Assembly: GCF_037392515.1 (NCBI RefSeq)
Contig: NC_090283.1
Coordinates: forward strand, 19,190,501 to 19,254,500
Direction of reading: 5' to 3'
Length of the DNA stretch: 64,000 nucleotides
DNA from: Haliotis asinina
Lineage: Eukaryota > Mollusca > Gastropoda > Lepetellida > Haliotidae
Positions 28,747 through 42,580 of the stretch are shown in pieces; the stretch's first letter is position 1; each line of letters begins with the position of its first letter. Below the pieces are notes generated by a model. The model saw only the letters and a list, made by a program, of their open reading frames with translations, was not told the DNA's origin and made no database searches. A program made the translations under genes and the position numbers.

Positions 28747-31700
28747 GTACGTTAACTCCTTAATGAATCTGAAAGTGCTGAATTCTAAAGGAGCTCCCCA
28801 AAGATGAGATTTGTGTGTCTAGAGGGCCAAAAGGTTTGAACATGTATTCCAACATGAAATTACCAAGTGGGTGAAAAGAATTCAGTTTTAGAAATTAGAC
28901 ATGTGGCTTTAGCCCACAAGTTGAGCCGAATCATGGATTCTGCATGTTATTCAGGAAACCTACATGGCGCTTTAACTACAGCTTCCAAATTTTAATCCAA
29001 GAATGGTTGCAGTATGAAGAGGTATGATGTATGTGAGATATGCCCAAATATAATGTTTAACAAAGTTGTAGTGAGGTTAACTGAAGATTAATTTTCCTGA
29101 TTAAGCACAGTTTGAACCTAAACTGGTAAGTAATTATTAACACATACAAATGTGTGAGGAAATCAGTTATGTCAAAAATGGCATATGACAAAATGACAAA
29201 AACATTATTACATGGGTCAGAAAGAAATCAGATAAGGGGAGATAACTGTAAGTTGTTTTTCTTCAGAAGACAAAACTAGCTTCACATTATGTAGATCTTA
29301 GATTTTATAGTGTGTAATAATTATATCACTAACATGTAAAAAGATGAAATGGCACGATTAAAGTTTCTGCATTCATAATTCAGTAAAATGGTCTTGTCTG
29401 TCCAAATTACAATTCCAAAAGGAACTGACTTCATGTGGTTTAATTGTTAAGCCTTTTGAGATGGTTGATGCCTCATCCGTCTGTAATCATATTGTTTCTG
29501 GAACATAACTCAAACACTGTTTCATATTTTGCAACAAGAATTGGTAAATATATTAAACAGAATCTAAAGTAGTGCTTTTTGGTACGTACAGACTTTTGTC
29601 ATTTTTTTGCTGGATTTCCATGGATTTGGGATTTGTAATCATCTGATGACTTGTTAACTCACTTATAACAGTCAATTGACTATGTAACCATGGTAACTGG
29701 TGACATCATTTACAGTGCCGAATATTCAGCATGGCACTAAGTGATGTCATCAAACACCGGAAGATTCTTTGTCCAGAGCAAAAGTTCCAGGTTGGGAGAC
29801 TTAAAGTTAGAAGAGTTGAACTGCATGGAGGTTGTTGGTTGTTCGTAACTGTTGTTCAGCATTTTTTTTACTTGTTGTTCAGTGCCAAGCTCAGCAATAC
29901 TTGACCATGATTTATGACTTGGTGATGTTTTTCCAGTTTGAACAAAGCCACAAAATATGATCCTCTCAGTTTAACTGAGATTTTTAGTTATTTGGTTTAC
30001 TAAGGGTATCACCTTGTGTATTTAACTAAATGTTCATCACTTGAAGCAGATGTTTCACTAAATGGTCCACACTTGAAGCAGATATTTTACCAAATAGTCC
30101 ACACTTGAAGCAGATGTTTCACTAAATGGTCCACACTTCAAGCAGATGTTTCACTAAATGGTCCACACTTGAAGCAGATGTTTCACTGAATGGTCCACAC
30201 TTGAAGCAGATGTTTCACTAAATGGTCCACACTTGAAGCAGATGTTTCACTGAATGGTCATCATTGGAATGAAAATTTCACTAAATGGTCCACACTTGAA
30301 GCAGATGTTTTACTAAATGGTCCACACTTGAAGCAGATATTTTACCAAATAGTCCACACTTGAAGCAGATGTTTCACTGAATGGTCCACACTTGAAGCAG
30401 ATGTTTCACTGAATGGTCCACACTTGAAGCAGATGTTTCACTAAATGGTCCACACTTGAAGCAGATGTTTCACTAAATGGTCCACACTTGAAGCAGATGT
30501 TTCACTAAATGGTCCACACTTGAAGCAGATGTTTCACTAAATAGTCAACATTTATCATGCGTATCATGCACCTGTGTTATGTAATACCCTTAAAATTATT
30601 AGCAATGTAATTCAGCATCAATTTGTTCAAGGTTATCGCATACAGAGTTTTGTTCTGTTTGTTCTAATAATCACTCAGTTACACTACCATACCGGTGGTA
30701 CAATACAGGTCTAAATGTGATTTCATTTCAGTACTAAATCCTGCTGTGAATATCTCAGAAACATGTCACACACTGAGTATCGTGATACATAAAGTTCCCA
30801 TGACCTGAGTATCATGGTGAGCTACAATACATGAGGCAGCCATATTGGGACATGCTACCAATTTTGTTACCATGGTTACTGTGTTGCAGGAGAAGGTGGT
30901 TGATGACCTGAATAACATGGTATTTTACAATACATGAGGCAGCCAGATAAAGAAACACTATCAATTCTGTTAATTCTGTTACCATGGTTACTGTGTTGCA
31001 GGAGAAGGTGGCTGATGACCTGAATGAGCTCCAAGTGCTCCAGAAGCGGCTCCAGACACAGATGGAGGAGAGGACATTGACCCAGAGAGAGATTGAGGTG
31101 AGGCTGATAGTTGTTTTTAACAAGGACAATGATTTCTCCTTATCCTGACTCATGCTTAATTTCTTATCTCCTCTTCCTGGCAAAGGTAGTGGAACACCTG
31201 AAATCCCTTGAAGTTCCCTTCTAAAAGAAGCGGACTTAAAATTCACACTCACCCATGTATTACCTCCCTTCCCAGCACATGGTCAGCTGATCGGCCATGA
31301 TACTTCACTCTCCCTATCGCCCGACAAGGGCGGGTGGAGGCACCTGGGGTCCCGTATACAGTTTTTCATTCTTTTGGCTTTACTAACTAAATTTGTGTTG
31401 TATGTGGTTTTTGGCTTGTATATGTATATTATTATTATGTAAATTTGTGATTATTGTGCCTTTTTCTAACACATATGAGACTAAGTCTCAGTTGATGAAA
31501 ACATGTTTTTTGTGCAGGTTATGGCTGTCGGCAGTTGACCCGCACTTTGGCTGGCGTGTAAACCTTTCTGCTCTGCTCATACTTGTTTTAGATTTTGCAT
31601 TAAATTGTCTAAAGCAGAATTCTTGATACATTTATGGCCTGTTCACAGACGTGCTACTGATAAGCAACATTGGTTCACATTAGCCATGTCTATTCTAGTG

Positions 31701-34700
31701 AAATAAAATCGGGTAACTATTGATGCTGAGATTCATTCCAGTGAGATGCCAGCCGTATCTCCGAGGTTGTGTCCAGGGTCACAAGACTCAGAAGAAACCA
31801 TATGTTGACGCAGGGCCATCACAGGCCAAGAAAACTAAGTCATCAAAGTCGAAGTCTTCATCTGTAAAATCATCGCAGAATCATCCCTCGTTGATGAAGA
31901 AATCATTCGGGGAGGAGATGGTCCCTTTGGAAGAACATCAATTTTTTTACGAGTCTCTGTTGATGATACGGAGTGTAGACATCGGTTGCATGTCGACTGC
32001 TTCGTAGACAACTCTTCAACACAGTCGTCAATACACGCGCCGCATTTTATGCAACAATTCACAACGCAGATGATGAAGTTATGGAGCGATGATTGGAAGA
32101 GGAAAGACGACTGCATTCGTCAACGCTGTCGACTGTGATCATCGGGTCACAGCACAGAGAAGGATATACCCACGCCAAGTGAGCACTCAACTAGATCTGC
32201 ACTCACACCAGAGGATGAAGGGGAGGCGTATGCACGCACCTGCTCAGGAGGATCGTCTCCATGATCCTTATCATCCCGTCGCATTTCGGAGAGAGATCCA
32301 CCTACGTCAAGTGAGTGCACCCGTACGGACGAGTGAGTGAGCCAGCATGGACAAGTGCACTCACGTGGGTCTACTCGTCAATGGAGAAGATCTTCATCAG
32401 TTTCCCCAGCTCGTCGAAGGTGCCGTCAGCACTCGTCATCCCCTTCAGACCTGGACTCACATAAGAGGGATCATCGGCATCCATCGAATGCGTCGCACTC
32501 ATGGAAGGATTAAGACAGATACTACTGATTGTCATCGCCGGAGGAAGTCCTTTTTTCGAACTCGGAAGTCACTTTGTGGATCATGAATGGTCTGGACTTA
32601 GTCTCAACAACCAAGGATTCCTACTAACTCAGCTCGAACGACTTGAGAATCTGACTCTTCGGGATTTGATTCGTCACTACGTTGAGATACATCGCTGTCC
32701 CAGGATCGGTGGCTCGAAGTTCAAGCAGATAATCAGAACAAGTTCTACTCTCTCCATTATCACTATGTCAGTGATAATGCCTACTCAATCTGCTCACGTC
32801 ACCTCAGGATATGACCATACAAAGACGCCTACTACCACGTCTATGACAGCGGTTTCTCAGTCATGGTTTCATTTTCTGACCGATTTACGACACTAGACAT
32901 CTTCAGACCATACCTGCTATGCTTGACTCGCCAGTCAATGTTTGTGCAGGTATTTACATATTAGAGCCTGCATTCTACAACCATCTTTAGGTAGACACGT
33001 CTCTCCTAGTATGGAATGCCCATCTAAACAACAAGGTTGCAGCAGGATTCTGGAAGAAGGAAGATCGAGCTCTTCACGTCAACCAGTTGGAGATGAAAGT
33101 GGTGATTCATGTTATCTATCATTGGTTGACAACACTGAGTTACTGATGATCCAGACGGACAACTCAACAGTAGCCTTCTACGAAAACAAGGGTCAATCTT
33201 TACTACACCTGACGTTTCTACTCTTTCATGTGGTCGACAGTCTGAATCTTCAAATAAAAGTATCTCACATACCAGGAGCCTGAACATCATGCATACAGCA
33301 GACACCTTATCTCTCCTTCTTCATCTATCACCAACAGAGTATATGCTGCATCGAGAGCTGGAGGTTCGGATCACTGCAAATAGACTTATTTGCAACCAGG
33401 TTCAACTAACAGACAGCAACCTTTGTGTCACCAGTACCAGATCCGTTAACTTGGGTATCAGATGCTCTCGGAATCTGGTGGGAAGGACTAAACGCATTCG
33501 CGTTTCCCCCTCCAGTGCTGCTACCTAGAGTCATCGAGAAAATCAGACAGCTGCCAGGTCAACCAGACAGACAGTTCCACAAACTGGCCTTGTCTTCAAA
33601 ACGTGGACCTCATGGCTACTGAGACAGCTGAAGGCAACATATCTGCAGATAGCAGAATATTTATGCCACTCAAGACATTCCAGAGGTCTGAGAGGCTCTA
33701 CATTATCTACATATTTGGCAGCTCTCAGTTCAGTCATCACCATGGAAACGGAAACCAAGCTGACTAAAGTACCTGAGCTATTTGCCTTCCTACACTCCTT
33801 CAAGTTGGAAGATCAACAGCATAGGATCTAAACATTGTACTTCAACATCTCACAAGTGATGCGTACAAACCGCTTGATCGGACCTCATTTGAACTGCTAA
33901 TTCAGAAGACGCTGTTTTCAACTTGCCTTAGCTACAGCTGCACGCATGTCACAAATCCAAGCTCTAGACTTCAACCGCACAAGCTTTGATGCAAATCATC
34001 AGCAGGCAGTTCATCCGGGTCTATGATGGGATTTTATTGTGGAAAATCAACTGCCAGGTCAACCGGATAGACAATTCCACATACCCGGCATCATCTTCAA
34101 ACCTCATGATACTCAAGGTTTATCATTATGTCCAGTTATATATACATCATACATACCAAGTCTAGAAGGCAACGTTTCAAGCGTTTTATCTCTATATCCA
34201 TTGAGACACCTACGGAGGTATCCACTGCAACACTGTCTCAGTGTGGATTAGAACTGTCATACTAAGATCATGTAAAGCAGCAGGATTGGATCCTCCGTGA
34301 GCCTCCAACCCACACGAAGTCAGAGCCTTGGCCTCTACATTAGTGCTACATGGGAATTGCTCGCTATCAACTATAATGGAGGGCTGCTTTTGGAAGTCAA
34401 ACATGGTGTTTACCAACCATTATCTATTAGACATAGCCACAGAGGACGTCTCTGGCATTCATCAGTTTGGGCCACTTGTCGTTGCTCAGCAACTAATAGT
34501 TCCCCGACGATGCTGACTTAACTCACCCGATGTATCACGTGACTTGTGGAAGCCAGACGCTCTGCAGAGTATTTTGGTGGGAATTCCATGCACATCTTAA
34601 ACAGACTAGCATGAGTGATTATGACCCTGTACTCGTAATGAAGATACTTGTACACGAAGAGGGATCGCAACTAGTCTCGATTGACATTTAGTTGCATCAG

Positions 34701-37700
34701 AAACTAGCAGGACGCAAGTTACTTTTGATGTCATCACATGCCAGTCAGCAAAGCCTTCTATGGAAGACAAGTTCGACTGGATGTGATTCCCCACCAAAAT
34801 CTACAATGAATATGAGAAGAATAGGACCAAATTATCACCATTTCATGTTTTCGTTAGGGGGGAAATTATTGGACATAAATTGGAACTGATAGCAGAATCC
34901 AGCATTGTCTGACCCACCACTGTTTCTGTCGGATTCTGTAAGCAATTAACAATGAGTCAGGATAAGGAAAAATATGTAATTTTCTGAATAAAATTGATAT
35001 TTTATACTTATCCTGCCTCATGGCGAAAGCCCTCCCATCCGTCCCTTACAGACACACTGAATTCTAGTGTTCTCATGTCGGGCGATTATAGGAGAAAGTC
35101 CGCTTCTTTTAGAATGGAATTTCAAGGGATTTCTGGTGTTCCACTGCCTTCGCCAGGAAGAGGAGATAAGTAATTAAGCATGAGTCAAGATAAGTATAAA
35201 ATATCAATTTTATTCAGAAAATTACGTTTTGGTGGGCCACATGTTGGGTCTGAAAGAGTCAGGATTTCAGAATAAATGGTACATATATGGATCATACATG
35301 CCTTATAAGGCCGACCTCCATAGAGTGACTATAGCTTTTGAAAACAGCTTTAAAACCCAATACATTTAATGGCAAACAAGGATAAGTTGGATAAGAGAAC
35401 ACGTTTATGAGGATGCAGGGTGCATGGCAATAAGCAAACCTTTTGGAAAGGGAGAACAGCTGCTCACGTCTTGCTCACAGTCTGTAACATTCAGACTTGA
35501 TCACAGACAATCTAGGACCCCTTAGCTCACAATGGCAAGCGCCAATGGCCAGGACTCAAACATGCTAATCCTGATCTATCGTCAGGTTGGTGCTCAAATT
35601 ATCCTTGTTTGCCAGTGGGTGTGAACTGGCCATCCCTAGCAAAGTCACATCTCCTGGTTAGTGGATACATAACTTGTACTGGTCAGTATTGTGTGAATAT
35701 GTCTTGATTATAACTCTGGTGTTGTTTCAGTCATCCAACAAGAAGCTGTGTGCTGAGATAGATGCCGCGTTTGAGCAGCTTCAATCTGTGCTGCATGGTA
35801 AGCTGATTCTGAAACAGGATGGGAAGAATTTTTGTGTTACTTTTGTTTTTGTATAACGCCAGTCTCAATAATATTCCAGGTATATGGCAGCTGTAAATAA
35901 TCGATTCAGAATCAGATAATCCAGTGATTAAAATCATGATCATTGATCTGTACAGCTGGGATATGATGACATGTATCGACCAAGTCATATGTTTCTGAAA
36001 GTTGCCTCTTGTGACAAGCATGTTTTGCTGAAGACCAACCTCGATGTTTATGGGAATGAGTAAGAGAGTGAGGTTAGTTTTAAGCCACACTCAACAATAT
36101 TCTAGCTATATGACAGTGGTGTAGTTATAATTGAGTCTGGTCCTGACAATCCAGTCTTCAACAACATGAGCATCGATCTCCACAACCGGGAAGAGATGAC
36201 ATGTGTCAACCAAGTCAGCGAGTCTGACCACACGATCCCATTAGTCGCCTCTTACAATAAGCCTTTTATGTTGATCTTCATGGATTGTCATGCATTGTTT
36301 GTGAAAGTATTTGAAGTGTTTATTTCAATGGTAATGTTACAACTTAGTTAGCCATGATGTATATGAACTGGTCACTGGTCTTCATTCTTTCTCACTCACT
36401 CTGTACCTTACCCAGCGTTCACTTACTCACTGTCGCTCACTGTCCCTCACACCCACCTGAACTCACTCAATCACTCACTCACCTAAACCAACTCGCTCAC
36501 CCACCCATGTGAACTCATTCACTCACTCACTGTATATGTTTCAGATAAAAAGGAAGAAATAAAGAAATACTTGACGACGTTTCACGAGAAGAACCTTGAC
36601 AGTCTAAGATTGGACCTAAAAACTCTAGAAGAGAAGTACACAAACTCGACTCGGATGATCCAGAAAGTGATAGCTTGTACAACTAAGCCACAGTGCAACA
36701 TCAAGGAGATGCTGGATCTGCCGCAACAGTGAGTCTCTTCACTCTTTGTGATTATGTAGCAGCTGTACTTCAGCTTCTCAAAGGTAATAAAGGATACAGG
36801 TTTCAATTGGTCTTCAGTAGCCAGTGCTTGTATAAGAAGCAACTAACAGGATTGGATGGTCAGTTTCACTGACTTGGTTGACTTGTCATCGTATCCCATT
36901 GTGGAGATTTATGTTCATACAGTTGATCACTGGATTGCCTAGTCCAGACTCAGTCCAGTGATCATCAGCATGAGCATCATTCTACACATTTGGGATTTAA
37001 TGACATCTGTCACTGAAACTGACAATCCGATTCTGTTAGTCGCCTCTTACGACAAGCATTGATTAATGAAGACTAATTCTAGTATACATTACTAGTGGCA
37101 TCTAGTGGAAATTGCCGGAAATATTCTGCACCTTGAAAACATTGTATCGGCATATCCCCAGCCTGTTCTGCAGCGTATTATTTTTGCGATAGTAGTAGGT
37201 TTAGCAAAAAACAACATAGTTAACTAAAACAACATTGCTTTTTACATCACAATGCAACATCATTGTTCCAATATAATATTTACACGAAATGAATAAACTG
37301 AAGAATAAAATCAATCATGGTGGTCTTGAAAGTTTTCAAACATACATTACAACTTACTATTTCCATCATTTTTGTGTGATTGTAATTCAAGTGCCATTTA
37401 GGCTTTCCATGCCTCAGACTTCACGCTCAGACACGATGTTAGAAGCATTTTTGTCACAGGTCATAACCTTGCATGATACACCCACTTACTTTAATAATAT
37501 ACTGTAGGTGGTGATGTTTTACACAAGACTTTCAGGAAAAGCATGATTTTACCTACAACTTTTGTCTGAATCTAAAGTTTTTTGTTGGCGAGGATGGTAC
37601 CCATTTCTGTAATATGATTGGTTGTCAAAGGACATGATTCTAACCAATCACGGTACTCATTGCAGACTTAGGCAGAAAACCAATCTCTGTCCCATAAAAT

Positions 37701-40700
37701 CACTTCTGACAACTGCGAAAATAGTCTTGGCAAAGGTAGAGTGGTATTGTTGATGTTCAGAGCATTCAGGATGTCTTGCATGTTATTGATACGAAGCTTC
37801 CAAAATGGAGGTATTTTCCCCTGTTGTATCCCATTAACAAGCGTAAAGCCACTGATATCAGAAAATAGACGACTACATATCATTTCAGAAATCATTTTAC
37901 AATAAGCAAATGCATCTGGTTGACTGGTGTTGAAAGAGTTGATATTACAGCACCATATGTTTTTTGCATGTTGAAGAGAAATGCAAAATTCGCAAAATAT
38001 AAACCAGAATATTTCTGGTTTACATCAGTAAGTGGAGGAATGGATCAGGGTGGCCAGATCCACACAGCAGAATGCATCTGCTTATGCAGGCTTTTAAGTA
38101 GTGCTGGGGAAAAAGGCCAATAATCAGAAATATCCTCACTGGGAAAAATTACATTATTTTTATTGATATGCATGTTGTGATTACATGATGCCATTGACCA
38201 CTTTCTAAATGTGGAAGTCGCGGTGGCTGAGCGGGTTAGGCTGCTGACTTTGTGTGCTGGTGATTAGGTGCCTGACTCTGAGGGTGCGGGTTCAAATCTC
38301 GGGTGGGACTCCACCAAAAAAGTACTAGAATTTGTACTTTACTGAGAAAGTGAAATCCCAAGTATGACATATGTTGTATGCATATTGTGTCATCAGTATC
38401 TTTCTACATACATTATCGTGATGAAATAAAGTTAAAATTTCTCTAATTATGGGATGCTTCTAAATCATGTTTAAGGCAGTGTTTCGTTAGTAATCAGAGC
38501 TTAATATATTGATAATTATTGATCTCTGATATCAATTTACATTGATAACCACCCCTAATTCCAAGGAGTAAAGTTCCAAATGTCCTTTTTCAAGGCACAG
38601 ACTGGCAGGCTAGCATTTTCATGTATGGTTGTGTTACAGACTGAAGGAACCCGTGAATGTCTGTGTTGGAATGTGGGCCTTCTGTTACCCATGATTGTCG
38701 TAACAGGTGATTAACGGGATCAGTTCGTCAGACTCTATGACTTGGTTGACGTAAGTTATTGGTTACCAGTTGCACATATTGATGCTCACGCTGTTGATCA
38801 CTGGGTTGTCTGACTCAAATATTTACTGTCTGTTGCTGTAAGTGGAACATTGCTGAGTGTGGCGTAAAACTAAACTCACTCAATCATTACAGACTGAAAG
38901 ACATGTTGAAGCAATCCCAGCTGCTGAGTAGCCTTGACAATGTTGACCTGTTGATGGCGGAGAACAAGTTTTCTAAGGTGCTGCCTTCCCTCGAAGCTGT
39001 GGCCAACATCTGTCAGACTCTTCATCCAGAAGGTAAGTAACAAATGCCATTACTGGCCAAGTCAAGTCAGAAAATCAGATTCATTTAAGATAACCTGGAA
39101 CTGGGCCTGTAATATTTTGCACATTGGCGTTAAACTGGCCCAGTACCTAGCCGTAATGGTTGCAAATTGGCCCTTTACAGTTTGGCTGGCACTGGCCTGG
39201 TTAAGATTAATTCAGTTTCTACTGTTTAAAACAAGCTGATACCAAACAAGACTCACCAAAAAACTCCGAGAAAACACAAGTTTATGAATGTGAGTTTAAT
39301 TCATGTCTTTCTTTCTGGGTGAACTTGTTCAACACAAGTTTCAAAATTCAATTCACCTGATATAGTATTATTTTAAAGAATTTTCAAATTTTCATTTAGT
39401 ATTCAATCTTTTGATGGTTTGTCTCGTGTGACGTGGTTATGAAACAATACTATAACCTAGGGTATTTTTTTAATTAATATTCTTGAATGAAGCATATCCC
39501 TGATCTAGCAACATGAAACATATTTCAAACAGCCTTGTGCAAGCAAAATTCATGCTGCATGTCATTGTTCAAAAGTTAGCTCAACACTTAACCTTAGGTG
39601 AAAAAGTTAAGAGGTCTTCTAAACAAATACTGTTGCTTATTAGTGCCACATTAAGTCAATTTTCATTCAGAAATGCTGAAAATGTCACACTGTACATTTT
39701 GGCACCTCTCTTGAACAGACGACATGGTCCTGAGATGATCTCCCACAATTCATGAGACAGGAAGTGCACTGTCTACACTCGGCCAGAACTGGGCCGGTAC
39801 AGTATTGCGTTGCAGTATATACAGTAACCGCCCGTATATGGCCCAGTACAGTTTGGCATGTAAGCGGCCATTGACTGAAAACAATCATTGGTCCAGTACT
39901 GGCTCTATACTATCGTACATAATGGCAATACTGATGCGGTACAGGACAGAACGATGCCAGTACTTGCCCAGTTATGTGATGTTATCTTGGCCATGGCAGC
40001 AGTTGTGGTAAAACATGCAAAAGAGCATTTGTCAATGGGCCATACATGAAAGGGAGATAACTCTCATTCTGCATGTTGCTACTCATGTGCATCTGACAAA
40101 ATATTTTGAAGTGCAACATTAAAAACCTCTTGAATCCAAGCTATGGTCTCAAATAGGTGATAGGTATCCATCTTTTTACATTGAAATATGGAATTATGTG
40201 TTCAGTCATGCGTGTAAGCTTTGTAAGGTATTAGAGGCTAGACAAGAAACTAGTAGCCTGATTTCTGTCAAAGAGTTGTCTCCCCTCCTTTAGCCTTGAC
40301 AAATGATAGCATGAAGCAATCCTGATTGACAATGTTGATTTGGTGGTCATCTAACTCTGGCATTGTGAAATGGTGGTCACAACATCAATCATTGGATTGT
40401 TGGGTCCAGACTCTTACAAGTAAACAAACAAGTAGCCAAACAAAGAAAGCAAGAGTAGTGACAAGAACTGAGTCAAATAACTTTTAGTTCAGCCTGTAAA
40501 ACATACATGCCAACTAACAAACCAAAAGAAGTAACAAGAATGTGATAATGTTAAACAACTTGACTCTGTATCATTCAATGGTCACATAAAGTTCTATATG
40601 CTGTTGATCACTGTGTCTTATCCAGTCTTAATTATTTGCACACTGCTGCCATACATCTAGGATCTTCACAATAATGCAGTGATATTAAGTAACTCTATTC

Positions 40701-41975
40701 TTTATAATTCTGTGGTCAAATAAGGTTGTACATTATTGGTTGTTTTTTTCCAGCGACGAAGGTGGTGTGGAGTAAAGTGACCCCTGAGAGGAAGGACAAC
40801 GGTACATTCCCCAGTAGTATGTTCCTTGTTTGTTATATGTATATAAACACTTTTGTGAAATCATTAGGCTATTTTACACTGTTGTCTGAATTTATACTCA
40901 TGTAAACTAAAAAGGGAACACATGAAAGTACAAGGTTTCCTTTATATTTTTCACGGTTTCTTCACAAGGTTTGTATTGCACTGTGGGTGAAATTCTAAAA
41001 GTAAATTAAGGAACGTGTACTTTCATGTGCTCCCTTTAATGTTCCTATAGTAAAGCGGTGTACAGATGTGTCATATTGTTTCGAACTCCTCAGTACCACA
41101 GATATAGAACTTAAGATATTAACTTACTGTAATATTGTAATTAGTTTGGGAAACATTCACCTAGGCAGTATTACTGTCTGCACCAACCAAGAGAAAGTAA
41201 ACGCTCAGCATTATGCGTTTGTTTTATACATCACTGGATGTCATGAGATCACGTAACATTTCACGTAAATTCTTCATCTATGGGTTATGGGTTAGAATTG
41301 ATCTTCGGTAATCCATGCTTGTTGTAAGAAATGACTAACGCGATCAGGTGGCCAGACTCGCTAACCTGGGCGTCAGATTGTTGCATAGATTGGTGCTCAT
41401 GCTGTTGATCCCTGGAGAGTCTGGTCCAGAGCCGATTATGTGCTGACCTGCCATAGCTGGAATATTGCTGTACTTGCCATCAAACGACAAACTAACAAAA
41501 CTGATGAATGGTATGATTTCATCAGTGAAAGGCTGTGAGTTCCATTAAAAGAAGCTCACTGCTTAGCTTGAATATATATTTGACTTTCAGGTTTAAAGAG
41601 GAAGTCAAGTTCAGCCTTTAAAACAATGAAAAGAGTAAGATCCTCATCCTCTCCTAAACCAACGGAATCGGCCGTGCATCCCAAGTCTCTCCCAGAGCCG
41701 ACACCCGGGGCAGTGGCAGCAACACATCCAGACATGCCCATCTCAAAATCACTGACAAAGCCACCAAACTCACCAGCGACAGCATCAGCAACAACGCCCT
41801 CATCAGCAACAACACCAACTGGCACTCTTAGTCCCAGGACAGTTCCACATGAAGCACGGGACCCAGTGGAGCAGAACACACGGCTGCCTGAGTAAGTCGT
41901 CCTCTTCTTCTTCTTCTTCTTCTTCTTCTTCTTCTTCTTCTTCTTCTTCTTCTTCTTCTTCTTCTTCTTCTTCTT

Positions 41976-42006
<31 letters not shown>

Positions 42007-42094
42007 AGATGATTATGATGATGATAATGATGATGACAACGACGATGGTGATATCTAAGTAAATCTGATGATGATACCTAAGTAAGGATGATGG

Positions 42095-42132
<38 letters not shown>

Positions 42133-42548
42133 AAGATGATGAAGATGAAGATGAAAATGATGATTATATCTAGATGATCAGGGGTTAAAAAATCCCATCG
42201 TCCGACCCCCGGGACAAGTCAGTTTTCATTTCGGGCAATCAAATAATGGTATCTTACTTGTCCGTGGCCTACTAGATATTCCCACTTATAGTTTGAAACT
42301 GCAAATAATCTTGGATTTAATTTCATATCTACACATAATGAAGCTATTGAAGTTCGCAATAATAACAAAGCAGAGCTAGTATAGAGTGAAATTATCACTG
42401 TATCATAAAATCAGGGCAAGTTGAACATTGGTCAGGACAAGTTACTTCCTTGAAGTTACTGGTCCTGTGGCAAGTGGCTTTTCAACATATTTGTGAACCC
42501 CTGGATGATGATGATGATTAAGACGACAATGATGATTATATCTAGATG

Positions 42549-42580
<32 letters not shown>

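Noticed and set aside
29716-29790. Possible extra exon of the B-box gene (acceptor CATTTACAG, 25 open codons).
   Set aside because: Exons at 28530 and 31002 already join in phase and continue the coiled coil. This segment has a poor donor (GTTGGG) and no family resemblance.
37668-38123. A possible retrocopy (minus-strand 75-codon frame and neighbouring plus frame).
   Set aside because: No recognisable protein similarity and no poly-A or target duplication.
38217-38310. A functional tRNA-Leu gene.
   Set aside because: A and B boxes are present but the acceptor stem does not close and the sequence continues into a SINE body found in other copies.
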